Shown: positions 49,180-60,140 of the stretch, in pieces
Position numbering within the stretch: position 1 is the first letter of the stretch
How the letters are laid out: the number at the start of each line of letters is the position of its first letter
Assembly: GCA_037074705.1 (NCBI GenBank)
Contig: CM073592.1
Span: 56,409,129 to 56,473,128, forward strand
Direction: 5' to 3'
DNA length: 64,000 bases
From: Zhengitettix transpicula
Lineage: Eukaryota > Arthropoda > Insecta > Orthoptera > Tetrigidae
Position numbers and translations under genes: made by a program
Notes under the pieces: model-generated
The model's database searches: none
The model's input: only the letters and a program-made list of their open reading frames with translations
What the model was told of the DNA's origin: nothing

Positions 49180-49500
49180 TCTTTAAATTGCATTTTTTTC
49201 GTTATTTTTTTGTTGAATTTTTTTAAGTATTTCCGATGAGATCCATTCAACGAGAAATAATTTTACGCGGAAATATTTTTTCCCAGCCAAAGATTCATTA
49301 AACTTGTGACATATGGCTCCATCTTGTTGAGACCATGATCTGTTGTCAAGAAAGAGCAGTTCCCGTGGAAACAAATTCACGTAATATTCTTGTGAGCCGG
49401 TCCGTACTTTATGAAGAAATAAAGGTCAATAATTCCCTGAGCTGAAATGCCAGTCCAAACTGGAACTTTGAGAATATAGTTTTGATTTAGGTTTTCCCTA
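49180..49500 (-). pseudogene. Decayed Tc1/mariner-like transposase fragment
   Basis: On the minus strand VPVWTGISAQGIIDLYFF is followed, after a frameshift, by FPRELLFLDNRSWSQQDGA. In mariner-related DDE transposases a (V/M)WCGISxxGxIGPxFF block is followed by a FQQDGAxPH block holding the second catalytic aspartate; here it reads QQDGAICH. The third catalytic block and a clear N-terminal domain were not found. Near 49945-49970 the minus strand has ATACACAGGGTGGATC, which could be an element end, but no inverted partner is visible on the left. The family is different from the mariner at 56465-57751. Confidence 0.5.
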
Positions 49501-50124
49501 TACCCAATTCCAACACTTTTCTTCATGAACGGGCCCATTAAATTAAAATTGACTTAATCCAAAAAGAAAATTTTAAAAGTTTCAACAAAAAACTCAGATA
49601 ATTCGGTTTCAATTCCTCCATTATTTGGTTATCATAAGAATTTTATTTAATATATTTTTAAAATATACACCGCGAATGTGTTCGAGCCATTGCAATGACA
49701 GCTGACGTCTTTCGAGTAGATGATCCCGTCGTACAGATGCTCCAACTTCACAAACTGCTTCCTTGGTTCTTTTTGAACCTCGGTGAAAAATAAACTCCTA
49801 ACAGCAAACCACGAATCGCTTACTACAGTAACAATTTTTTTCTCGTGATATTTTCAATTGTGACGGTATTTCCAACGTCTCGCCTACCATCACTACCATG
49901 CGCGTATCCCTTCCGGAAAGCAATTGTTGATTTTAAAACCAGTCGTCCTTTTGATCCACCCTGTGTATAATAGCGTCATATGAAACATTTGCTCTTCTCC
50001 GATCATTACATATCCCAATAATTTTCGTGCAATAATGTCGAATTGGAAACTTTGATTAAAACCATTTCCAGGAATAGGTTGATTTTATTATGGAAATTTA
50101 TGTGAGTCTTCCCAGAGCTTGTGC

Positions 50125-50140
50125 ATATATATATATATAT
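50125..50140. repeat. (TA)n left of LTR E
   Basis: Eight AT units abutting TGTAATACCC. Confidence 0.9.
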
Positions 50141-51280
50141 TGTAATACCCAGTTAAGAAGAACATAAATTTTGTTCTTATTTCATCAGATTTATTTACCA
50201 ACTCAGACTAGGGATTCTTGAGTGGTTTTTATATAAATAAGATAATAATAAAATGATGGATAAGCGGCTCTTAGAGAAGGGGAGGACTATAGTTGGACGT
50301 TTAGCGGCTCTTAGAGCTAATGGTTTTGACAGACATCGGGACGAAACCCTAAAGGCATAATGACAGAAGTTTTGTGGACATCCAATTATATTAAAAGGAA
50401 ATGTTTATTTTAATTGTATTGAGTGGCTCTCGGAGCGTGAGAAAGCCAACAGTTGGTGTTTTTTTGGCGAACGTGTAAACTCAAAAACTGTGAAAAAAGG
50501 GAATATTCTGGAGAGGGGGAAGCAGATAAAAGTTAGTTGGACTGGAGACCTCAAACAAGATGGACGTGGAATCGGGTGCCAGAGCGCAAGAGGGAAGGAT
50601 GTTGGAGTGTGGTGCCAGAATCTTAACGAGAAAGACATAGGAGTTGAAATGTAGACCGCAAAGGAGGAGGACGTGGAGGCGGTGATAAATATTCGGTGAA
50701 ACTGAATGGTGGCCGTGCCTAAAAATAAAATAAACATTTTAGTCCATGTAAGCTGTCAGGAGGCTTGGATATCACAAAGGATAAAGTGAACGTGTCTGTG
50801 AAGCGTGTGTGAAAGTCTGTGCACAGAAGGACATTGTAGAGTAAAGTTCATTCCTGAAAACCCCAAAAAAATTGTAAGTAGACATTCAGTAATAAATTCT
50901 GTAAATTGTTAAATAAGGTTAATCAGTCATTTTTCGTTTTCATTTTATTTAATTGCATTGTTTAAATTGTAAATTTTAGTTTTCCGTTTCCTTATCAACC
51001 CAGTAAAGACCCTGGGGTACAGAGTCTGATTCATAAAATGTAACTGGATTATTAGTGTAATTTAATTGTTGAGGTAAAAGGATATCAAAAATATACAGAG
51101 ATTTTCTTGAGTTGTATTCTAGATTAATAAAATTGTTTTGTTTATAAAATTTAATAACTTGTTTAATTTAAATTTCTATAATCATAATTATCTATAGTTT
51201 GGGTATTCAATGGGAGCAAATTAATTAATTTTCAAGTTTCAAAATAAAATTAAAAAAAAATTATTAACGACAGGGGTATT

Positions 51281-51283
<3 letters not shown>
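50141..51283 (+). mobile_element. LTR E, solo LTR inside (TA)n
   Basis: The 1143-bp unit begins TGTAATACCCAGTTAAG and ends GGGGTATTACA; the two ends are inverted over about nine bases (TGTAATACC). TA arrays flank it, 16 bases on the left and about 67 on the right. The box CCAGTAAAGACCCTGGGG lies at about 51000-51016. The body matches the LTR pieces at about 60718-61731 (opposite strand) and 63690-64000 (same strand), so E, F and G are one family. A 110-codon minus-strand frame within it (50405-50737) is not shared as a protein and is treated as chance. Confidence 0.87.
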
Positions 51284-51341
<58 letters not shown>

Positions 51342-51350
51342 ATATATATG
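51284..51350. repeat. Long (TA)n right of LTR E
   Basis: About 67 bases of TA with a TGTATGTA interruption near its end. Confidence 0.95.
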
Positions 51351-51904
51351 GGAACCACATGACAAGAAAAGTTCGCAAAACTTATAACGAAAAGCTAACT
51401 TTTGATTCACTCTGTTATAAATAGAAATTCCAGAAATCTTATACAAGGAAGCTGCTACAGTGCTAAAACAATTTCCTTAGTATCAGCCATGAAAACATTT
51501 TTCATCTACCTCAATCTAGCTCTAATCTAACTCATTGTAATCAACTATTTTATTATCTTCTTAAACTATTCCTCCATTTCCTTTAGAAACAAACCATTTT
51601 ATTGGAATTCTGAAATTTTAATTAATACATAATGCTTCATTTTGCTTTAATTGTCAACAGAAACTTATTATTTGTGCCATAGCGGAACTGGGAGTTTCTA
51701 CTGTGAACAAATTTAAAACAATTACCTGTTCATATTCCATAGTCTGACACGAATACATATTACTGGATGACAGCCTATATCAATGCAGTTCCATATGATA
51801 AAAATACTCTACACCGTAAATCATAACTGGCTCTCAATGACACGATATGGTTACTTATTTCGTCTTTTGATGACAAAACATAAAAAAGTAAGCAATTGAA
51901 CTTT
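51351..51904. other. AT-rich stretch, nothing recognised
   Basis: No gene or shared repeat was recognised. Confidence 0.35.
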
Positions 51905-52050
51905 TTAATACGAAATCTAGCCAATTCAGACAAAAAAGTGATTATGTAAGTACCACACAACGTTTCTGGGATCCTTGTGCCTTTCGTCAGGTGCGAAGAA
52001 GAGACTAGACCGGCACAACAATTTTTTAAGAATTAACACGAAATTAAACA
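51905..52050 (-). repeat. S repeat, copy 3
   Basis: Minus strand carries CTCTTCTTCGCACCTGACGA, a spacer, and ATCCCAGAAACGTTGTGTGG followed by TA(C/T)TTA-AATCACTT as in copies 1 and 2. The CTGA-N-GA core is kept with C at the variable base. Confidence 0.8.
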
Positions 52051-52079
52051 TTAAATAATAAAAGTGAGAGTTCCCGTGG

Positions 52080-52640
52080 TCTGACAACGCTGGAACATTT
52101 ACTACCGGAACCGAATAAAGAGCGCGTTTTCTGGCGGCATACCACACACTAGCCTCATTACTGCCAGGGAAACGGACACAATTATTGATGCCCCGCAAGA
52201 GTCCATCTTTTCTCATTATACACCGTAATTTATTACTTTGTGTGCTTGCTCGAGCTTGCACCTCCCTCCAAATGTGAGAAGGACAAGGTGATTAATTTCT
52301 AGAACGTGAAGCTATCCATCTCCCCCTTCCACTCTCACTCATCCAACATCTTACACATCAGCATTCTTTTCTCCGTAGCTTCTTTATTACTGGCTCAGGG
52401 TTTTTACACCCCTCCTCCTCCTTCCAGGATTCCCCGTCAGCGAGCGATTTTTGCATAATCACGCGGCGGCGTTGTCTTGGACTCTCGTAATTGATGGTCG
52501 CCAGCTTTCTTTCTCGCCTCTTAGTCGCCTCATTTATCTTCATAAGTCGCTCACGCATGCGCACTTGACCGCCACTTGACTTGCGGCCGCCATTTCTCTC
52601 ACACGTGGACGCACCCTATCGCCACTAGTCCACTTTCCTC
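52080..52640. other. GC-enriched island pair
   Basis: Blocks at about 52080-52260 and 52260-52640 are less AT-rich. The second contains ATCACGCGGCGGCGTTG near 52456 and GCGGCCGCCATT near 52583. A 111-codon frame (51926-52261 minus) includes the S repeat and has no domain. Confidence 0.35.
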
Positions 52641-53308
52641 GGAACTGGAACGATGTTTCTTCGTTTTCCACAAACAAAACTAATAGTTTTGTGGTATTTC
52701 ATCTTTTCTCGAGTAGGATCAATCACTGACTTATAAGAATATATCTCCTTCATTTCATATTCACCCTATTACTCAGTCCATCTTATGTAATTTTGGCAGT
52801 TTTCACGTACCGCCTAGTACCTTGATATTTTTCAATCAAACATTTTATAAAAACAACCGAAAAAAAATTCTCTAATTAACTTTATGGCTTCACAATGACC
52901 CTTTTCTAAGTTCGTAAGTTCATCACTATTCCATAAGGTATTTTATTTATATATTTAGGAAATAATTGAACCCCTGAACTTTATTCAACTTTTCAACATT
53001 AACTTTCATGCAAACTACCACTTTCTTTATTTGGAAGTCGGAGGGAGTAGCAAAGCACTAGACCAGGACTTCATATTACTAACTATTAGTTATTTTCAAA
53101 AATGAGCATATTTGATCTTGAAGCTCTTCCTTGTGCCGTCGAATCAAATTCGTGAGACGTTGTTACATATTACTGTCCACGCAGCTGCAGATGTTGTCAT
53201 TATTATTGATTCTGTGGCGACGCTCTATTTTTTTTGTCATTTACTGACAACTAGAACGAATCTCATTTTAAAACCATTACTGTCTTATTTATGAATAAAA
53301 CATTCCCG
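52641..53308. other. AT-rich stretch, nothing recognised
   Basis: No gene or shared repeat was recognised. Confidence 0.35.
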
Positions 53309-53449
53309 GGTTTCCAATTGGGTTAAATATTTATGTGTATGAATTGAACTCTATAACCACAAACGGTTGTTTACGAGTAACCACAATACACCTGACGAGC
53401 CCCCGTGCATAACGTTGAAAATAAATAAATATTTAACCCGCTTGGAAAC
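53309..53449. repeat. Stem-loop repeat, arms of about 23 bp
   Basis: GTTTCCAATTGGGTTAAATA (53309 on) is nearly the reverse complement of the stretch ending GCTTGGAAAC at 53449. The 94-base loop contains CCTGACGAGCCCCCGTGC then AACGTTG, close to the S-repeat core. The layout resembles the stem-loop at 63296-63408. Confidence 0.7.
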
Positions 53450-54429
53450 TAGTTAATTTTTTTCTCGTCTTCAAAAAGATTTTTGGGTAAGTATTCTTCA
53501 TATGTCAGATATGTATATATTTTGTACGCTAAGCAAGTTGTAGTTTATTAATTTTTAATCTTGCGAGATGATCGAATGCAGTAAGAGGATTGTTACCGCT
53601 GGCAAATTCGCAGGTGCAATAAAGTTCTGTAATTTTGCAGGAGCCCCGCGCCTTCCTTATAGTGCCACCACAACAATAAGGCTTGCTAGCTGTGCTGTAG
53701 TAAACTGTCAACCCTTCAACAATATCCACGTTGGATGGATAAGGCCGATTCTGCATGATCATCATCACCGATGTACACCGCGGCTGGCTATCGATATTTC
53801 GAAGGTTCGTGAGCAAACTGTTGCGTTGCAGATTCACACCACGATTTTGCCATTTCTTTTCATTTTATTCTGATGTAGAATTGTTTATTAGTTCCTCAGA
53901 ACCCAAAACAACCCTAGAAAAATGATCTCTCAAATACAAGTTAATAATAATAAAATATTTTTAATAATATTATATTAAAATTTAGATTTATTTAACAGTC
54001 TCAGACCAACTAGTTAAGTTTAATTAAACACCATTAATTTAGCTTAAAGCATCCAATAATAACATTTTATTATGTTTATTAAAATCTGACAATTTTCCTC
54101 ATCCAAAGCATATAATTATTGGTCCAGATTAGAACTATTAAATCATTAAACCTATTAAACCATTTACTCATAAATTTTCTCCTATCCCCTAGCCCTCGAG
54201 TAAATTAAAACAAATTAACATTATGGAATATATTGTCATCTGAATTCAATACTATATCCTATGGTTCATACATTACACCAACTCACTTTATATTTGTAAA
54301 ACTCAAGATATTTCCGCAAGCAGATTAAAATTAATCCATATAACGAAATATGACCCTCCAAAATGCTTGCAACCCGGCGTACTCTAATTCTTGTATTCAA
54401 ATTATAATCCTTTTTTTTTTGTTTCGAGC
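53450..54429. other. Spacer with mutually overlapping 100-codon frames
   Basis: At 53529-53873 both strands are open for about 100 codons (102 minus, 101 plus), neither with a recognised domain. From 53880 to 54410 the sequence is AT-rich with nothing recognised. Confidence 0.3.
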
Positions 54430-54975
54430 ATGACAGGTGTGTAGTGTGCAGTCTGTGTTTCGCGTGCCAGAGTTATTTGCTGCTAAAGAAGAGCGATGGC
54501 GCCATCCATCTCCGGGCACAATATGGCCCTCGCGCTGTCAGGGGCACGGATGCTGTGACACATATTGTGCGCCATTGTCAGGGCCGGGCACACGCACGCC
54601 GGCCAACCGGCGATTTATGCTCGGGAGTCGAACCCGGCACCGTAAATCTGTGCCTGTGCTAAAACTGGCGCCCGCTCGGCGGCGCAGGTGGCTTAATGTA
54701 GCCTAATAACGCAGGCGCGGGCGTACATCAACCTAAGTGTCGGCAATTAACTGCCGCGCCCACAATGAATTAGCATGTCCGATTCTCTGTTTTTCATGTT
54801 CATTATTAAACGAGAGTGAGACGTGGTGTGATGGATGTGCACGCAAACAACATAACTACGCCGTTCTTTCTAAGCGCGTACAATTTGTGAGGCGGAAACC
54901 TGCACAATTGTTTCAATATTGCCGGCAGAATAATTTCCCCTCGCGTATAATGCCATTGAATACCTCACACTACAG
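54430..54975. other. GC-rich island with a 10-bp inverted repeat
   Basis: GCACAATATG at 54516-54525 faces CATATTGTGC at 54561-54570, each containing an ATTGT core. CTGTCAGGGGC and TTGTCAGGGCC follow the two arms. Three overlapping frames on the plus strand (72-89 codons) have no domain. Candidate regulatory element, partly overlapped by a tRNA-like segment. Confidence 0.42.
54607..54690 (-). repeat. tRNA-like segment, possible SINE head
   Basis: On the minus strand GCCGCCGAGCGGGCG resembles the A box of long-variable-arm tRNAs, and CCGGGTTCGACTCCCG is a good B box with flanking stem. The acceptor stem does not close convincingly, so a functional tRNA is unlikely. Confidence 0.42.
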
Positions 54976-56106
54976 CTGAAGTCAGTAAGCAGGTTTCGCC
55001 ATCCATAGTAAATTCTGTCAAGCGTTTAAACTGTAATAATGACTAGATGGTTACAGTTCCTTCATAAGAAAACATTGCCCATAGTTCTTCACGTAATGAT
55101 TAGCTTTTTGCACTACGACGTACACGTGAGGATACTATTGTTTCGAGATGATGGATATCAGTTTTTCATCGCTTAAAATATTACCAGGCCTCCAAATATC
55201 AACAATAAAAAGTTTTAATATGATAGTTTTCGTTACTTCTTGGCACTAACAATTATCTATGTGCAAAAAATGAAGTCAGAAACTATTTTATTAAATAACT
55301 TGATTGAATATTACTTTTAATAATATAAAACATACAATGAACATTTTATTAAATAATTAGATACTCATATTTTCATCCCCTAATTTTTGGGACCATTTCT
55401 GGTGTTATAAAAAATAATTAATCTAAATATATTGAAAAAAAGTGTAAAGTAAAGATTAAATTTTAAAACAAATTTCAAATGTAAGATCATTGAAATATTT
55501 TATATTTAATTTAAATATTTTTCATATTTTTTAATTTCATAATTAGTTATGAATATACAATATATACAAATTGACAATAATTTAGTCCACCTACATCACT
55601 TTATTGGGTGAAATAAGAACAAAAACAACCAATATTTTTAGTAGTATATATATAGTCGTCTAAGTCTTTCAACTCAAGTCAAGAAAAATAGGAAATTTTT
55701 ATAAAGAAAGATAAAGATTCTAGTCTTAATAAAACGGAATGATAGAAAAAATTTTTTATTAAATTTTATGTGTTATTATAATTAATAGAATTTATGTTCA
55801 ATCAGTTAGCCCATTAATCTCAACTCTTCGACCAGAATTTTTTCATTTTTCAATCAAAATTATTGTTATTTAGATAAATGTGTTTTGTCAAGACAGTGTG
55901 TTTTGGAACAGTTTGTTTTAAATACATATACTTTTCGAAGGGTAATGTCATGGAACCGTAACCAGAGATGCGTTACGATAGCAGGTTTGTCTGTGAATTT
56001 ACAATTATATAAATAATAATTTATATTCCAACGATGAAACCAAATTATAAGACCCGCCGACTAGTTAAACCGAATGTATTAATGCCAGTGAGTGCAACTG
56101 ACGCAT
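54976..56106. other. Very AT-rich stretch, nothing recognised
   Basis: No gene, RNA or shared repeat was found. Confidence 0.4.
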
Positions 56107-56319
56107 TTTTTTTTATATTTATTTATTTATAGTTGCATCAACAGCTCTAGTTATTAGCGATCACGTGTGTAAAATCATTATTTCTAGTCGGGGGACTGAT
56201 TTGCCAAGAGTTTCTCTCAAACACACAAACATCCATCGCCCTCACCGGGATTCAAACCCGGGACCTCTGTGATGTGAGGCAGTCACGATGACCCCTACAA
56301 CGCAGGAGGTCGGCGGGCA
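56107..56319 (-). mobile_element. tRNA-derived SINE
   Basis: On the minus strand a head starts near GCCCGCCGACCTCC, with TAGGGGTCATCGTGACTG as a degenerate A box and GTCCCGGGTTTGAATCCCGG as a strong B box. A body begins GATGGATGTTTGTGTGTTTG, a word I associate with insect tRNA-derived SINEs, and the end is a simple tail of AAATAAAT units and A. Total length is about 213 bases. A target duplication could not be fixed by eye. The tail sequence suggests that a LINE provided the machinery for transposition. Confidence 0.78.
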
Positions 56320-56464
56320 CAAATTGTTTGACCTCCTTCGTACGTTGTAAGATTTGAAAGACAATAGATTTTTTCAAACACTGATTTTCATGAATCATGT
56401 TAAAACTGTGACCTTTTTGGAATAATGGGAGAGTCTAACCACCTCATAAAACACGACGTTTCTA

Positions 56465-56493
56465 CGAGGGTGAATCAAATATAAACAAGACTT
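56465..56493 (+). repeat. Mariner terminal inverted repeat (left)
   Basis: 29 bases that match the right repeat in inverse orientation, with one mismatch (A against G, 23 bases from the end). Confidence 0.95.
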
Positions 56494-56541
56494 ATTTTTT
56501 TAAATATTTATTTTGATTTTAAACGCACAAACAATCATAGT

Positions 56542-57596
56542 TTATTTTTCTACATAATCTCCTGATTTATAAACACATTTTTCCCAGCGTATAGGTAATT
56601 TTTTAATTCCTTCCACGTAAAAAGAGTCAGGTCGTGTTTGTAGTCAATTGCGCACATATGCTTCAACCTCATTATCGCTGTGGAATTTTTGCCCTCTCAA
56701 AGCTTCCGTGAGAGGACCAAAGACATGGAAGTCGCAGGGAGACAGGTCTGGACTGTATGGAGGGTGTTCCAGTGTCTCCCAACCCAGTTGCTCCAATTTT
56801 TGTACGGTCAGGGCTGCTGTATGGGGGCGAGCATTGTCATGGAGGAGAATGACTTTTCTCATCGGAAGGTCTCGTCTTTTGCGGCGATATGCAAGTCTGA
56901 CTTCAGTCAAAATTTGGCAGTAGTATGCCGCATTAATTGTTCTGCGCTCATGCAAAAAATCAAGGTGCAGCAGGCCACGCTGGTCAAAAAAAACGGTAGC
57001 CAAAACCTTGCCAGCCGATAATCGTGACTTGGCTTTCACTGGTCCGGTTTCTCCTTTCTTCCTCCACTCCATACTCGCTTGTTTTGACTCAGGGGTGTAG
57101 TGATGCACCCACGTTTCATCACAGGTGACAATGTGAGAAAGAAATGGGTCTCCTTCTTCCCGAAATCGTGCAAGAAGACGCTCACACACTTGAAAACGAT
57201 TCAGTTTCTGGTCAACTGTGAGAAGGCGAGGAACCCACCTGGCACCCACCTTGCGATACCCTAGCTCCTCTGAGTGCTCCCATAACTTATTCCAACCTCA
57301 ATTGCAATATCCGAAGTTGTTAGACGCCTATCACCTTCAACAAGTTGACGAACACTGTCGATGTTGCCCGCTGTAATGCTGGTGCGGGGTCTGCGGTCAT
57401 GGCTCTCATTTTCAACACGTTCACGGCCCTCCACGAACTGTTTATGCCAAGCAAACACTCTAGCTCGCGACAGCGTCTCTTCCCCGAACTGTGCAGTCAA
57501 TCTTCTCAAGATTTCGGCCGGTTTTACACCTTCTGCAGCTAAAAACTTGATAACAATACGTTGCGCAATAGACGGAGGTACCTCCTGCTCGGACAT
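56542..57596 (-). pseudogene. Mariner DD34D transposase, frameshift plus nonsense codon
   Basis: Start ATG at 57594-57596 (MSEQEVPPSIAQRIVIKF); the same frame is open 15 bases further upstream but without an ATG. The N-terminal part has helix-turn-helix sequence (EILRRLTAQFGEETLSRARV and TTSDIAIEVGISYGS). Around 57261-57275 a short deletion shifts the frame. The catalytic domain then follows with KVGARWVPRLLT, the first catalytic Asp in VTCDETWVHHYTP, the second in LLHDNARPHTA and the third in YSPDLSPCDFHVFG. The spacing of the last two is 34 residues, the mariner DD34D signature. A TGA at 56644-56646 replaces the expected Trp after YVRN, after which about 33 codons ending in SGDYVEK remain in frame to a stop at 56542-56544. 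All three catalytic residues survive, but the gene cannot make a full protein. Confidence 0.95.
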
Positions 57597-57722
57597 CGTA
57601 ATAATGGACACTGAGCGAGTCTATGATGATGAGTCACGTGCTTCCCCCACGCCTGACAAACCAACCTAACAGCCAATAACAGCGGAACGTTCTTCCATCA
57701 CTATTGCGCGCGCAGGTCCAAA

Positions 57723-57751
57723 AGTCTCGTTTATATTTGATTCACCCTCGT
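57723..57751 (-). repeat. Mariner terminal inverted repeat (right)
   Basis: Inverse partner of 56465-56493, followed by the TA target duplication. Confidence 0.95.
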
Positions 57752-57753
57752 AT

Positions 57754-58404
57754 ATAAAAAAGAGTCAATATTTGTGAATTAAATAAAATAAATAATCTGA
57801 AGTTGATAAGGTGAAACCGAGTCTGTATCGTTTGGGCTTGATCTCGTTAACGTATAAAGGAAAGGAAGGATTAATAATCCAAAGGGGATATTTTAGTAAA
57901 ATCACTGTCTGAAAGTTATGTACGTACCGTTTAATGGAAGTTTATAAAATGGAATCACTTTTATTTTACGATGCCTCTTGTAATAAATTGTTTTTAGTGT
58001 AATATGTAACAATATGCAAATAATATTTATTACACATCCTTTGGGAAACAATATTCATTCTGGAATATTTGTATTCTCTAATGATAGCTTATGTTGAGAA
58101 CTAAATGACTCAGTTTGCCAACTGGACATAATTTTGAAAGTAATCAAGTGTACAAGTATACTGTAGACCAATGTTTTCAACGATTCGATATAAAGCTGAT
58201 GTTTCACTGCAAGTAATATAATTATATTAAGTGCACACGGCAACAAATGAAAATATATGGAAGGAGAGATATTGAATTTAAATTTTACCTAATACTCTAA
58301 TGTTTTCCACAGTTCATTATTGACGATCGTTTGATACATTTTTACCAAATCTATTATTATTCAATTATATTTTTTAATGTGCAGTTTCACCGAAACACAA
58401 AAAG
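57754..58404. other. AT-rich stretch, nothing recognised
   Basis: No gene or shared repeat was recognised. Confidence 0.35.
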
Positions 58405-58960
58405 AAGCTGTCATGCCGGCACAATGTGAACCGGGCGACCAGGTTTGGGAAGGTGATTCACGAAAGAATAAAACGTAACAAGTTTGAGGGGCGATGAAAA
58501 AGACAGTTCTTCGAGGCAATGTACTCTATTATGCTGGGCATAAAAGCCGTGCAGAGAGAGGTCCCGGGGCTGAAAGGTGGTCTTATCGCGAACAATTGCA
58601 TTGAGCCACAGAGTGAGCGCGTTCGTTCTTAGGCCGGGATTGCCGAAGGCAGTCTTGTCTATCCCAGGTTGATCCCACGCATGTCTCACCTGTTCGCCCG
58701 AAGCACCAGAAAGAAACAAACCAGCACGATTGTTAACACAATCGCTTCGTGTATCGGGAGGGAACGAAGGGGGGCCCGAGGGTACGTCTCCTCGGATCGC
58801 GAATGACAAGAACGTTGGAGCAAGTGCCCCGATTGCTATGGGGGACGCGGCCATTGTACAGACGCGCAACGTCGAAAGGCAGGATGTGGAGAAATGACAA
58901 TGTGACTCTCAGCGATTTGGGACACGCTGACACCCCTCAATTGCTCTCAAAAGCGGGCAC
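58405..58960. other. GC-enriched island with a 152-codon minus frame
   Basis: The minus strand is open from 58869 to 58411 for 152 codons. I recognise no domain, signal peptide or membrane segment, and the opposite strand is also partly open (58749-59039). Composition rather than selection may explain this. It is the longest frame in the window outside mobile elements, so a decayed or unknown coding exon remains possible. Confidence 0.3.
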
Positions 58961-59325
58961 GGCGACGACGAATAGTCATCTATACAAAGATTACAATAGC
59001 TACAAACCAATACTAAACCAGAAAAGCCGCAACAAGTGACTGCAATAGTAACACGTAGATAAAAAATATAGTGAATACCCACCTTGAAAACAATACTTCT
59101 ATAAATCTGCATTTTTAATCTATGTGAAAGAAGTTTTGAATTGGAATCTCATACCTGAATATCGACCCGCGTAAATCCTTTACCGATACTCGAAAAAATA
59201 ACGAATCTGTTTAGGTTACTTCCGATGGCCGGTTTCATTTCAACATTCGGAATAAAAAATATAGCATATTCAGAATGACAAACTGACCCTTTCGTGTAAA
59301 ATATTCAAAGATACTAAAATTATGA
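58961..59325. other. Spacer, nothing recognised
   Basis: No gene or shared repeat was recognised. Confidence 0.35.
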
Positions 59326-59652
59326 TTTTTTTACAGCAACAGGCTACATGAGGGTAATCCACATGGTGGCAACTCCCCTTTAATAGCATAGGAAGGGATT
59401 TGAAAGGGAGGAGGGTAGAGGAAGGAAACCAAGGGTTGACCAGCCTCCCCCCCCTCCCGGTCTGTAATTTAAGGATCCTACCCGGCATTACCCTAAAAGC
59501 TTTGCAGGACAAACCCTAGAAAACCTGCATCAGGTAGGTCGGGAATTTGGTACTTGTCCCACGCCCTTCCGATGGCGGGAGAGGGGTTTGCTGTGGTGTT
59601 GCAGCATTCCCTTCTCCGTACCTCGACCAGTTAGGAGGCAGCTGGCCGACTA
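59326..59652 (-). repeat. R family copy with tail, 5'-truncated
   Basis: The plus strand begins with seven T, then ACAGCAACAGGCTACATGAG, and runs to AGGAGGCAGCTGGCCGACTA. The hairpin side is missing. It is inverted relative to the copy at 60141-60717, so about 320 bases could pair across about 0.7 kb. Confidence 0.92.
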
Positions 59653-60140
59653 TGATCGAACAAAGTAAATAAAATTTAATTACGGATTTGACAGCATTTG
59701 TTCAAAATAAAACCTTATAAGTGAGTGTAAATTTCCAATACGGAATTTAAATTTATAACTTTATAATCAATTGCATTTAAAAGTGATCCACCCATATTAA
59801 AAATATTATTATATTTAATTAACGGTTTAGTGTATAGTGTACCATATATGCAATGTAACTTTTAGTATCACCTTAGAGGTTGATTCTAAAAGAGATAATT
59901 TGTGATGCAGATATGAAACAACATGCAGTTAAGGAAATGTGTAATTTTGGCATCAATGGACATGCATGTCCGAGATATCTGTCGGTCAACCTTCCAGGCC
60001 AGATTTTTCAGCTCGCCGTTCAACTTCAGAATAATTACTTTCTGTGTTACTTTTATGTTTCTTTCAAGAAGGAAATTTTAAGCGTCTTTCTTAGTGTATT
60101 CTAATTGAACTAAAATTATAATTATCCAATTAATGTGAAT
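59653..60140. other. AT-rich loop between inverted R copies
   Basis: No gene was recognised. A 74-codon plus-strand frame (59880-60104) has no domain. Confidence 0.35.

Larger units (their letters stand above)
56465..57751 (-). mobile_element. Mariner transposon, full length, non-autonomous
   Basis: The element is 1287 bp with terminal inverted repeats that start CGAGGGTGAATCAAATATAA. TA dinucleotides at 56463-56464 and 57752-57753 are the target duplication expected for mariner. The transposase gene lies on the minus strand and fills most of the inside. Length, ends, target and coding content all agree with a canonical mariner. Both lesions in the transposase make it dependent on a relative for movement. 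The nearly identical inverted repeats suggest that it is not very old. Confidence 0.97.

Noticed and set aside
53880..54420. Nuclear copy of mitochondrial DNA
   Set aside because: AT-rich sequence looks superficially mitochondrial, but no mitochondrial gene could be recognised in any frame.
54607..54690. Functional tRNA with long variable arm
   Set aside because: The acceptor stem does not pair over seven bases and the anticodon arm is unclear.
56648..57669. Plus-strand frames of 65-113 codons inside the mariner
   Set aside because: They are antisense shadows of the transposase gene.
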